Part shown: positions 38,611-50,300 of the stretch, in pieces
Layout: each line of letters starts with the position of its first letter
How positions within the stretch are numbered: the stretch's first letter is position 1
Source: Druceiella hillmani
Lineage: Eukaryota; Arthropoda; Insecta; Lepidoptera; Hepialidae
Direction: 5' to 3'
DNA length: 64,000 nucleotides
Assembly: GCA_039881145.1 (NCBI GenBank)
Contig: JAYKKI010000126.1
Coordinates: 3,123,501 to 3,187,500, forward strand
Translations under genes and position numbers: made by a program
The notes under the pieces: model-generated
The model's input: only the letters and a program-made list of their open reading frames with translations
Database searches by the model: none
Told to the model about the DNA's origin: nothing

Positions 38611-39042
38611 TATCAACGTACAATATTTGCCTGGAATATTCCATACAAAAGTATGTTGGAGGGATAATTTGAAATTATTACTAATTCAGTGTATTTTTAA
38701 TTTTTGAAATAAAACTTTTTTTGTATCGAAAGATGAAAGATTGAATGGTATTTCGCTGATATGTGATGCTATTGTTATGTCATCTATCGATTAATTTACG
38801 CAACTTTTTCTATAATAGAATCTTTGATAGTCATTGAAATTAATGTTGAAATTCAAACTGGAGACCACAGATGGGGTTTTTGATAACGTTTTTAAAGTCA
38901 AATTTTAATAAGAAATCGGTTCATTAAAGTTCACACCACTTATTATCAATAATAACTACTATTTTTCAAAGAATTTGCCAAATTCATATGCAATTAAATT
39001 AATAATATGTAAAAAACTGTGCATGTTTTCATAGACATTTTT

Positions 39043-39593
39043 TGACGTGATAACGTCTTATAAATCGATTAACACCAGCTGCACGCATGAAAAAGTGTCA
39101 CGTTCCGCCTGAGCCTGAGCGTGCAAGCGAGAGCGCGGAACAAGTGATAGAGAGGCAAGATTGTCCCAAGCGTCGGAATTTATCGCTCTTCTCGCGTGAC
39201 GTCAGAGCTAGCAGTTCGACAACCATCGATTTGACTTTTTCAAGACACATTACACTTGAAACACTCCCCTTGATTTCGTCTATTATCGTCCAATCCTTAA
39301 CAGAATAACACAGATTAGAAGATCTTAAATATAACACATGTACATGAGTTGTAAATAAATTGTTAATAGCACATTGTTACTTGTAATTAATCTGCATAAT
39401 ATAAGTAAAAAAAAATTTGAATTCGTTAATTCAAATAGTGTAAATAAATGTTAATTTATAGAAAAAATTGTAATTTTCAATTAACTCCTTCTTTGTATTA
39501 TACAAAATAATAATAATTCAGTGATAATAATTCAATTTAATTCATAAAAGTATGCAATTTTTTATCAATGTTTTTTTTATGACGTTATCACGT
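39043..39593. repeat. Inverted ACGTGATAACGTC pair, possible non-autonomous element
   Basis: ACGTGATAACGTC at 39045-39057 and GACGTTATCACGT at 39581-39593 are exact complements 551 bp apart. The region inside has a GC-rich part (39080-39220, CACGTTCCGCCTGAGCCTGA) that looks inserted. No target duplication found; the pair could be coincidental copies. Confidence 0.4.
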
Positions 39594-40139
39594 AAAACTA
39601 TCGTCCTTAAACCGACTTTACAGGAAACCAATTTTTTTACTGTATACAGGTGTTTTAGCATGCCGGTTTCTATGTTTAACAAAATAAAAGATAATTATAA
39701 TAGATATTTTGTCCAAACCTATATCGGTTGTCGAGATTCTTTCAACGTTACTGTAAGGGTTAAGCGTCCTGCAGTGCGCACACACCGAGTGCTGCGCAGA
39801 ATCATCAAAGCGACGGAGCTAAAACCTTATTCGGTTTTGAATAGTGCGCGATACGAGTATTAGTTGGCAGAAAGAAAAAATATTATACCGGTAAAAAACA
39901 TTTTTGTTGATTTTTTTACATGCGGTTTCTCTTTGTGATAATGGAAACGTTTAAAATTAATTACGATTCAGAAAATGTTGAGAATGTAAAATATTTTATT
40001 ATCGAAAAATAAATTATTTCTCCGTAACAAAGACCAAAAAAAGTTACTCATTAATTTGCTCTCAATGTTTTCAGGAAAAATAAAAAAAATGCCATAACAA
40101 TTAACTCACATTTTGGAAAAATTAGGGTTATTTAACTTT

Positions 40140-40372
40140 AATGTTCAAAATTAAATGAAACTACATGATGTAGTATTATTTCTACTTTCTTTAAGTTCTT
40201 TACCACGACCTAGGTTTCATTGTATTACAGCATCTTCAGATTAGCTATTAGCCCAGATTTTTGTTAAGACCCAGCTGAAGATGTTGTTTGAATAAAGTAA
40301 AAACAATACTACATCCCGTAGTTTCATTTAATTGTGAATAATGAATTTCTACAAAATTAACGCCAAATATAA
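40140..40372. mobile_element. Foldback MITE, copy 4 (most complete right end)
   Basis: Left arm AAATGAAACTACATGATG...CCACGACCTAGGTTTCA; central loop with CATCTTCAGATTAGCTATTA; right arm AGTAAAAACAATACTACATC, then GTAGTTTCATTTAATTGTGA and the outer TTTCTACAAAATTAACGCCA. The right arm has lost the CCTAGG block, so the hairpin is asymmetric. The outer end gives the best view of the element's terminus. Confidence 0.85.
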
Positions 40373-41454
40373 TCAATACTTTGTTCTATGTGGTTAATTT
40401 CTGATTCATGGCAAAATCAGTAGAATGAGGAATATTATTGTTTATTTACAAAATGTTACAATGTTAACGATACAAAATAATTATCATTTAAACTCTTTTG
40501 ATCTGAAAAGTACTCCTTCATTAATTTATCATCACGCAATACTAATTACATGAGATCTGTTTTGTAGTCGACTTTTTTAAGGTTTACAATATTTGTTACT
40601 TTTAGCAGAGATAAAGTTTAATGTAAATTCTTTTCGAGAGTTCTAAGATTTTCATTCTTATTTCGAATAAGTATTGTTGCTCTCTAAAGTTATAGATATT
40701 TATTTGTTTCATAATTCTGGGTTTTTAATTTTATGTTTCGTTTTTACTTCCGTTAATAGATTAAAAATAAATTTAAATTGAATCTGAATATTTTTTTCTG
40801 AAATTCCCTATTTCTGCTGCAATATTTTGAAATATTTTTAAATAGGAGATGTTTTGCTTAATGCACGTATCGCATGAGATCACGGCTTTGTATACTCGGT
40901 CGAAAATGGTTGGAAAAGTTTTTCTTTTACATTTATTTGTATCTATGCATCGATAGTTATGACCTGTTTGAAAAGAAAATTTCATAAACAATAAGAATGT
41001 ACATATATCTAATGATTATGTAGCCTATATATGCCTAATGAGTTGTATGGGTATGGCTCCTTCAGTTTAAAACGTTTTTTGTTCTTGTCTCAAAGAGTTC
41101 ATTTTAAATCGGAAATTTTTGGAAAAATGTTGATATATCAAATATGTTTAATTTTAATGTATCATTTGAAAATTTCATGATATATGTTTAATTTTAATGT
41201 ATCATTTCATAATACTTTACTTTTCTTTAATGTTATATAAGGCTTAGTTTTCGCCACACAACAAAAAAAAGACGTAAGGTGTAATAAAGGAATAAAGGAT
41301 ATACATTTGTATAAATAATTTTCGAATTATCGATCACACAATGAAAAAAAACACTTCACAAAAAACGTAAATTCATAGCGAGGTTATGCATACCAAATGT
41401 GTAACTTCCACGGGAGAGAATGATCTCCAGCACTTACATTCTCTTTTTGGGAGA
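40373..41454. other. Intergenic, nothing recognised
   Basis: AT-rich. A 40-bp direct duplication (TATGTTTAATTTTAATGTAT at about 41142 and 41184) is the only structure noted. Confidence 0.45.
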
Positions 41455-41562
41455 ATTATACACACATACACACTCACACACACACACTCACATCTATATA
41501 TATATATATATATACACACAAATATGTATATATACATATATATACACATATAAATATATTTA

Positions 41563-41624
<62 letters not shown>
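41455..41624. repeat. Compound (CA)n/(TA)n microsatellite
   Basis: ACACACAC/TCACAC units grading into about 130 bp of TA repeats with a few TACA and TAAATA interruptions. Confidence 0.95.
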
Positions 41625-41626
<2 letters not shown>

Positions 41627-44600
41627 TGGTGAATATCTACAATAAGACTTGAGGGTAAATGGCTTCTTTTTAATCTTCTAAGACACTGTTTTTAATTTTT
41701 TTTAAAAGGTTGCTTGATAAATTGTATACTTCTATCAACTCACAACTGTCGGAGACATGAATGGAAACATGTTTTGTCTTGTAAAGTTTTCATATCAAGT
41801 GTGCGACTAGGTAGCATTGGACGACACACATCCGGAGTACAGCAACTGTTGCAAAATACGCGTGTGGTGACATCTGAACCTTCCCTCAAAAATGATAAAC
41901 GTTCTCTTTGTTTTCGTTTCTCGTGTCAATGATCACCGTGGGAAGTCACACGAACGGATTACTCACTGGTTTACACACAGCAATCACATAAAATAAACAC
42001 AGTCCTTATGGTACCTACAGTTTAATTCATAATTCAATATAACACTTGGAAATGATTCAATGAACAAATAAACTTTTTCTTAAGTAATCAGTGATTTTTT
42101 TAAATTTTACCTGTATCTCACAACACATTGTTATTTTAATATATAGATGGACACTAAAAGTTATTATTTATAACAATTTAAAAGATTTTTTTTGCTTTTT
42201 AACATTACTTATCTTGAGTATAGTCGGTTGTTTATTAGATTTATATCGAAATACAAAGTATCACATTTTTTTGTTCATTAATATTTGGTTCCGAATTTTG
42301 CAGAAAATTTTCTTAATATATTAGCTTAAAAAAGTTATTATATTAGCTTAATTTTGTCGAAAATTTTGTTATTCAAAATAAAATTTAGAAACAAATATTT
42401 TATTCAATTTATTTAAACTGTATTTTTACTGGAAAGTTTCCGATGTGGTCTTGTGAACCATTTGTGAACTCGGGTGGCGTCTCTCCAGCACTGTTCGGAC
42501 CGTGAATTTTATCGATTTTTATAATTTATTTGAAAAAGGAAGAAAAAAATATTTTATTTGATCTTTTTCTGAAAATGTGACGGAATTAAATATATTATTG
42601 TTTTTTTCTTAACTCTCAACTCAGCTATTTATTATAATCATCAGAGTACCTTTGGTAATTGTGTATCTACGAGATTTCTTTTTCTCTATTTAATCAATTA
42701 AAAACAACATTGCATGAAAATGAAAATATGCATACATCGCCATATTTGTAATTTCTAGTTTCATTTAATAAAAATAACAATAAAAATAATTAAAATTTTA
42801 TGACTTAAACCTTATATTATTGGTATTTATCCCTTATAATATTGGTATTTACAGAAAACCTTTTTGAGGATAATCCGATCGGATGAATGTTTCTTACTGG
42901 TTTCAATTGATGTAGCAACATTATAGAAGAGAAGGGACTTCTACTAATAATTAGTTTTCGTAAATGATAGTATCAGGCGGTCATTCAAAGAATTAACAAT
43001 CAAATGCTCCAACAATTTTTTTACTTCATATTTGGGCGACTTGTTATTTGTGCGACGTGTTATTTACGCAACTTTACAAGACATGGTGGTATTTTTACAA
43101 ACCTCGCAAGACCTAAGTCTTGTTATTAATACCAGATACTATGTGTATTCAGGATCAAAATTTTCATAAGTATAGGATGTGTGTCACACATCGGTCAACA
43201 ACGAATCAATACAAAACGAACGTTGATTCGGAACGAATCAACGAAATTATAAATAATATCGGATATTTAAATTTAAACATAGGCGATTACTTTTTACGAA
43301 TTTAACTAATGTTATTAAGCTAATCATTTATATTAAGATTTGTAAACCTGGAAGAAACTGTTAAAAACACCTAAGCAGCAAAATTAAAAGAATCACAAGA
43401 GCATATAATATAATAAAAAAGGAAATTACGTAGTTGGATTATTTACAATTCATAAGTTTTATTTGAAAATTCTACGCGACGAATTCTGAATATAATTTTT
43501 TCCCCTTGGGTTAAATGGTGTTAGATTCGTCGCAATCTATATTGTTTTCTATTAATTATTTTGATTCTTATCTTATGCACAACATCAATACGGTTTTCTA
43601 GTAAATAAGGAAGGTACATATATTTTATAACCTGTAGAAAAAATGAAATAACAAATACTGAATAAATTAAAATATTTTAATAAATTAAAACGAAACACAC
43701 ATTTAACTGAAATTCAGTCTTTTTTATGAAAAACTTTTTCAAGTAAATTAAACGAAAACAATAAAACAAAATTACAATATTGATAAAATTAAAATATATA
43801 TAATATAAGATTAAATCTCTGAAAGAAGACAAATAAATAAAAAGATAATAATATCTCATGTTATTATTGTGTAAATTTATTTTTATGATAATCATTAAAA
43901 TATCAACATTGCAAATGATAAGTTGACTGCAAGTAGATGTCAGTCAACGAAATTATCCAAGAATGGGCAAATTAATATAGGGAGCTAGATTTTAAACACC
44001 AAAAAGTAAATTAATATCATTTTTATAATTTTTTTAAATTCGTACAGTATGTTGTCTTATTTTCTGGATAATATGTTCAAATGAAGGGTTATATGTAGAC
44101 AATCCTAATTTAAAACTCTGTGAGGGAGCCAAATTACAGAAATTTGTAACTGAAAATCGAAGACGGTGTACATATTGATTGGGTAGCAGTAATCAACGTG
44201 TTTTTGATTCATAAAAAAATTGTAGTCTAATTAAATGTTGATTTCTGCGGTGAGATGAATTTCAAGTTGACTTTATTAAATATATTACAAGAGTAGAAGC
44301 TATTTGACTATAGGTGGTTTATTAAAGTGTGGACCCTGCTGATAAGTATAAAAATTGTAATAGTCATAATGGTGAGAATAAATAATAAATTGGAATCAAC
44401 TGTATCGTTGTTTGTGTAACTGTAGTATCGGCTATTTGACAACATCGAAAATATACCACGATTCGTGGTCATCCTATTAGATTATAATGTAAATAAGCGT
44501 ATTGCTTTTAATTTTTGAAAGAATAAGTTTATATTTTATAAAAAGAAAAACTTAAAAAAATCACAATATTTTTTTAAATTCAATCAGCGTCGCAAACGCC

Positions 44601-44669
44601 CTGTTATTGGTTAAAAGTCAGATGACGTCACAGGCGAGTAAAACGTATTCATACCAAAATTTAATGTTC
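41625..44669. other. Intergenic, nothing recognised
   Basis: AT-rich. Minor direct repeats at 42325-42350 and 42822-42850 (TTATAATATTGGTATTTA). A GC-richer patch near 44585-44650 with AGTCAGATGACGTCACAGG directly precedes the THAP relic and may be part of the same element. Confidence 0.4.
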
Positions 44670-44915
44670 TTATTCTTTTGGTTTATAGGCATCGATATCG
44701 ATAATAATATTTAAACCACAAATCTTACTTACATCGATATGATCTTCACACATAAAAGCATTTGAGTGAGTTATAATGCTGTTTGGATCTCTTCCGGCTA
44801 ATTGCAGCCACTTTTTTCGTCTTTTAAGATTTGTTGGCACTGAAATGAACACTTTGTGTAGACTTTTGATAGATGTATTTGTATATTGTGGCACTACACA
44901 CCATTTATACACCAT
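44670..44915 (-). pseudogene. THAP-domain fragment, degenerate
   Basis: 81 codons from ATG (44915) to TAA. The start MVYKWCVVPQ matches the opening of THAP zinc-finger domains, DNA-binding C2CH modules found in P-element-like transposases and in derived regulators. RRKKW, GRDPNS and the CEDH C-x2-H ligand pair are in the expected places. The second cysteine of the finger is replaced by Tyr (PQYTNTS), and after CEDHID the sequence leaves the family before the usual AVPTIF-type box, so the domain is incomplete and probably non-functional. It is likely the 5' remnant of a P-like or THAP element; the GC-richer DNA around it (44585-45020) may mark its extent. Confidence 0.7.
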
Positions 44916-44959
44916 TTTAATATGAAAATAAATAATAATCCCCTTCAGCGGGCAGGACT

Positions 44960-45017
44960 GTTTATGTTTACATTGTGTGTGACTTTACAGAAAGCCACAC
45001 ACAATGTAAACATAAAC
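44960..45017. repeat. Perfect hairpin, 22-bp arms
   Basis: Arms 44960-44981 and 44996-45017 are exact complements with a 14-base loop, 45 bp upstream of the THAP-relic ATG. The arms contain TTTACATTGTGTGTG. The outer 10-mer TGTAAACATA recurs once more right after (45019-45028). Confidence 0.9.
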
Positions 45018-45289
45018 ATGTAAACATAAAAGCCGCCATTATAGAAATTGCATTTTTAGCGCGAGTTCGAAAATTCAAACTTAAAAGTGATTTATATAAA
45101 AAATACGGCTTATATCCTGGGAATATAAATGTAGTGTGCTTATAATGCAAAATAGAACAATTTAAAACAATTTAAAAACTCAATTCAAATAGCCTATTAA
45201 CGAATTATCGGGAACATTTAAATATCTGACGACTTAGTTTTAATATCTGGTTAATCTTTGGTTTAAATGAAAGAAAATAACAAAAAACT

Positions 45290-45505
45290 GTTTCAGTATG
45301 AGCATAACTTGCATTGCGAGGGTATCGTACATATTTATGTACTCACAAATATTTAGAGGTGCATAGTGGTTCTATTAAATCTTTGTAAAAATGTTGTAAA
45401 TGTATAAATATATTGCCTAATATATCTTTTACAGACAATAAATATGCATTTTCCAATACGCAGTTATTTTTGTAGTTAATTTAGATTACTTGTATGGAGT
45501 TTCAG
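45290..45505 (+). repeat. Dispersed repeat copy with satellite-like tail
   Basis: Body phrases (CATTGCGAGGGTATCGTACA, ATTTAGAGGTGCATAGTGGT, TCTATTAAATCTTTG, ATATTGCCTAATATATC, TTTTACAGAC) match the family at 30610/48800/63060. After ACAG the sequence continues with ATATGCATTTTCCAATACGC and ATTACTTGTATGGAGTTTC, which aligns in order with the 168-bp satellite monomer of 3.2-7.8 kb (ATACATTTTAAAATAC, CACTTGTATGGAGTTTC). Only about half a monomer is present. Confidence 0.65.
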
Positions 45506-45684
45506 TTAAGTTTTTACAAACTTAAACAACATGTCATAAGTTGGTCGACTATTACACATAAACCTGCTAGTTTATTACCATTTAAACCTGCTAGTCTACA
45601 TAGCTGTGATATTTTTTCTTTTAATTTCATTATATATAATATTATTGTAAATAACTACAGATATTCAAAAATCGCAGTTTTGTA

Positions 45685-45860
45685 AATGGTTTCCTGTATT
45701 GAAAGTGTTTATTATATTTCCTGTAGTGAAAGTGTTTATGATATTTTCCTGTATTGAAAGTGTTTATGATATTTCCTGTATTGAAAGTGTATTGGAAGTG
45801 TTTATGATATCAAATGGTTTCCTGTATTGAAAGTGTATTAGAAGTGTTTATGATATCCCC
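45685..45860. repeat. Irregular ~27-bp tandem repeat
   Basis: Units of TTTCCTGTATTGAAAGTG plus TTTATGATA, about six copies. Two later units carry an extra inserted GTATTGGAAGTG/ATATCAAATGG segment. Confidence 0.85.
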
Positions 45861-47050
45861 TCAATATTTTTTGAAAGACCGATACTGTACACAATGCGGT
45901 AGGAGAAAAAAAAATTACCATTACTTTACATGCAGAAACACTGAAAAGCTTTTGTAAGATTAATTTTGTAGGCGTTATAAATATGTATACCTGGGCCAAA
46001 TTACAGCTTTATAGCATTAATAGTCTGCGAGTAAAAGGGCTGTGACATAGAGGCAGATAGACAGGCAGACGTACATTGCGAAGCTATAAGGATTTCTAAT
46101 TTGATTGAGGAACGCTAAAAAATACTTAATTTTTATGGCTTTAGCATATTATATTGTCTTTATATGTACTCACAGGAAACATTTTTGAAAACAAACCTAA
46201 TGAGTGATTTCTTATTGGTTTCCGAATTTATATAACGTCGTAAAAAAAGAAGTTACTCCTATTAAAAACTAGCTGCAAGTAGATTTACAAAAAAATGAAG
46301 AAAATATGTGAACTATGTTTTCTACTTGTTTTGTCATAGTGTTATTTGTATTACGTCTTTGATTTTCTACAAACCTAGTGAAACCTTAAGTCTTCCCATT
46401 AACACCAGATAGCACGTGCATAAATTAATTTGAAATTAATTACACTGATGAATAAAATTAAACAGTAATATATTTTATAATATTTTCCTAAAATTTTATA
46501 TTTAGACTAATATTATATACGTGTGTAAGATTTAAATGTTATTAAAAAACCCTTAGATGAAACTAAAAACGGGATCAAAGAAAGTAGAACGGTTTAACAT
46601 TCATAAAAATTAGCTTTTAACTCAATTTTCTTTACGCACTGTACAATTTGAATGCTGTTAAGCAAAATTTTCTGAAGTCTCTTCCTATAATTATAAAGCT
46701 TCTTATTAAAAATACGAAATTAGTTAAGTACATTGAGTACCCTTATGTCATCATAGGTAGCATAATTTAATTGAAGAGTAGCTAGCACTTGAATAAGTGG
46801 TTGCATGGAAATTTCTTGTGCGTCGACATTTTTGAAACATTTTTCTATTAGCGAGTTAAGTGCCTTAGTCATATTTTTTGACAAAGAAAAAGAATTGTTA
46901 CCACACTTAATATTAAATTACTAAAGCTCCTATCGAAATTGAAATTGATAACTATTTGTAAAATATGTGACTAGAATTAAAAATACAATCTAATTTGGAA
47001 AAGTATTTGGAAAACTATATTATAAAACAAAGGGACTTAGAGAACTATTT
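45861..47050. other. 3' flank of the MYND gene, nothing recognised
   Basis: AT-rich sequence downstream (on the minus strand) of the stop at 47051. No obvious AATAAA close to the stop on the minus strand was noted, so the transcript end is not placed. Confidence 0.35.
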
Positions 47051-47346
47051 TTATCCGGTGACAACCATAAAGTAATAATTTTTAAAGATCAATGGCATCT
47101 CGTCATCCGATATGAAGTTCCTGTCTGGCCTTATGCTGGCGTACGGATTCAATTGTGGCTCTGTCTGGACTTGGACTTGGGGGCAGAATTCCTGGAGGCG
47201 AGCCAGGTCACGCGGCAGTTCATAGCTAGTGTAGGAGGTGATGCAGACAGGGACGACGAGGGCCATTATGATCTTTATTGTTTCAGGCCAGGTGTCCAGG
47301 CCTCCGTAGCCTGTGGTTCGGTGTAGGCCGGGATTGAAGGCGCATA
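47051..47346 (-). CDS. MYND/MSS51-like terminal exon
   Basis: Minus-strand acceptor CATATTCCAG. Two bases complete a Val codon, then CAFNPGLHRTTGYGG, DTWPETIKIIMAL, VVPVCITSYTSYELPRDLAR and a Pro/Gln-rich connector lead to NYYFMVVTG and a TAA at 47051-47053. The CAFNPG and ITSY..YE phrases are characteristic of the MSS51-type C-terminal domain. Confidence 0.88.
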
Positions 47347-50300
47347 CTGGAATATGTAAAGTTGTATTAAAAAAATAATAATACTTTTAAACGATTCTTT
47401 TGAACCACACTTAGTGCACAACAACACTTTTTTGTGTCTGAATATAACAAGACACATCTAATCTGAGCTCATTTTTGTTATTAAATGAATTTTCAAGAGT
47501 GTATATTCTTAAATAGTTAATTATTAATAAATCAGAACATTATTAAGACGCAACATTGATTAGAAAACATTTTTTTACATTAATTTAAAATTTTTTACTG
47601 TTTTTTAAATATATATATAGATAATTTAAATATACATAAGAAAAATGTTTATCATCGCATTCAAAAAATTTACATACAATATTACTTCAACTTGCCTAAA
47701 ATGGTTTCATGTGATGCTCGAAAAAAAATTCCGCTCAAGTTATGCTGATTAGTAATCACTACTTACGTTGACATTATTATGTATACCCGCACACAATATT
47801 ATTTATAACTAACCTCTCTTTCTTTGGAATATACCTCTCTTTCTTTGGAATGAACCTCTCTTTCTTTGGAATAAACCTCTCTTTCTTTGGAATATACCTC
47901 TCTTTCTTTGGAATAAACCTCTCTTTCTTTGGAATATACCTCTCTTTCTTTGTTTGTTCTTTATTATTTTCATAGATGCACCGTTCGTTCTATCAGTTGC
48001 ATTATCTCTTATTATTTTACATATTTTCCTCTGTTTACACGCTTCGATAATAACCAAATTCGTTAACTTATTGTATGATTATATTATCTATGATATAAAT
48101 ACATACGCTGTAAATAGGATAATTAAATTTTCTTTTTATTTACAGAGAGCATCTACTCCCAGAATGGTATCTTGATTGGTCTGCATCTGCACCACGCCCT
48201 AGGTGTCGTTGTATTACAACTTCAGGTGGCTATTAGCAAAGATAGTAATTGCCCACCTAATGATCTTGTAATATAACGAAACCTAGGTCGTGATAAAGAA
48301 TTTAAATAAAGTAGAAATAATGCTACATTATTTAGTTTCAATTTAATTCTTCAACATTTTTAATATTCTACTCGTATTTGAGCGATTTGTTTTTTTTATT
48401 TGAAAAATGAGTTTAATTTATTCTCATAATCACCTAAGTTTGGTTTGCTGAATTTCTCCGACTTGGCGAAATTGTGATACAGCAATCCGTCTTGGAATTC
48501 GAACGTTAAATTCCGCTTCGCTTGGCGACATTCCTTGCAGAGTCTGAAATTTCGAGAAGTGATTGTTTTAAAATAACTAGAATGGTAAATTCTATAAAAT
48601 AGAAGAAGAAAATTCTTTGAAATTTACTCAAATATGGATAAGACTTAAAATAATATAAGGTGTAAATGTTGCTATACAGAGATAAGGTTATTGGAAATCA
48701 GTATCACGAGACAATATGTGATGTCAATATACATATAAAGAGCCCATATGTTTAGACATTATGTGACTTCGTTACTATTATCGATGAATTGATAAAAAAT
48801 CTATCAAGCCTGAGTAGAACTCACACCATGAAGATCCCTTACGCACTTAGGTGCTTATAAATATTTAAGGGTACGTAGTATTTCTAATTAAACTATTTAC
48901 AAATATAATTTTTTTTATAATATGTAATATATTGCCCACTACATATTTCCCAGGTGTATAAAAAAACTAATTATAAAGATATATAATTCTACATGGAATT
49001 AGAATTTTTTGGATTTTGTATTTTTTACTTTATTTTATGCTATTTGGCATCCCTTTACGACGACTTCAATGTTATAGATCGACCGGAAGTAGCCTATAGG
49101 TTTTGATCATCAGTAAGCATAGTTACGGCATGAACAAAAAAAGATGCCTTAAAGGGTCATGTCTTCTTGTTGCGTGAAACAAACATATCTTTGCGGCAAT
49201 TTAAGGATAAAATTCGCAGTATACTATGAACAGACAGGCGGACGGTTGTACGGACAAGCAAGTGATCCTGTAAGTGATGATTAGCTGGAAATGAGCTTAT
49301 ATTACTTGGTATTAGACAGTAAAATACGAAGTGTATAGAGTGGGTTCTGGAGTAACATTGATTTTTGTTCGGGAGTTTACAAGGATGAGTTTGGAGATAA
49401 TAAGTACAGCGCGAGTCGTGAGGTATCATCGGATCGCGAGGTTTCATCTCTCCATAAGGAGTAAATTCGGACAATCTAACCCCTCGTGGTGTACTTTGAG
49501 TAACACTGCTTCTGCCTATACCGAGTGATCTGTGAGTACTGATAAACTTTTAATTATTGATTTGCAAAAAAAAAATTGAATTTTATTGAAATTAACAATC
49601 TCATAATGATCGAAAATGGAAAGTTTCGATTAGATATAACTCGATATAACTCCCGATGGATGGTCGTAGATAGAATTTAAAAGAAGGAAATTATAGATAG
49701 AAGTATTCACTAAAAATTCTTAACTCTATAATCGCATTGGTTTTATCAAAATTTTAAAAATTCAATTTTTTGTCTCCATAATAAAAAATAGGGGTAGAAA
49801 ATTTTTCGCAGAGAATGAAATTAATAAAAGGTGAGTAAAATTAAATTTTGACACCTTTCAATTTAACTCAGGACATTAAAAGTAATGTACTTTTAATGTT
49901 CTGAGACGAGCACATTTACTTACTTTTTTCTATAAATTCCACGTACCGTATTTTAGACAGAATATCCAGAGGTAGTTTGGATGGGTTCAGCTCAGGTCCG
50001 ACGAACACTACCTTCAAGTCGACGGTAGTCGGATGAAGATGGAGAAAGAATACTTCCCACTTGCTGAGCATGTCGGCCTCGAACTGCAACTCGGCACCGA
50101 CTATGTGTATGGTGAACGAAGTATCGTCCTGATTATGGGAAGCACATAAATATTTGATTTAACAGAACAGATTTGCGTACAGAATTTGAAGTTTTACTTC
50201 AGTCGTGTGGTATAAAGCACACCCGTTTTTTTATGTAAATATTTTAAGTTTTTTTTGTGCGTTTCATTAATCGTAGAAAAAATTGTTTTAAATGCATATA

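Noticed and set aside
39087..39308. 73-codon plus-strand frame and its antisense 79-codon frame
   Set aside because: Both strands are open across the same GC-rich inserted patch; no recognisable protein.
47809..48057. 82-codon frame with a seven-residue QRKRG repeat
   Set aside because: Explained by a 21-bp minisatellite in an intron; no upstream coding context.
49157..49528. 105-codon minus and 65-codon plus frames in the MYND-gene intron
   Set aside because: Overlapping frames on both strands with no family resemblance and no splice continuity; likely a repeat.
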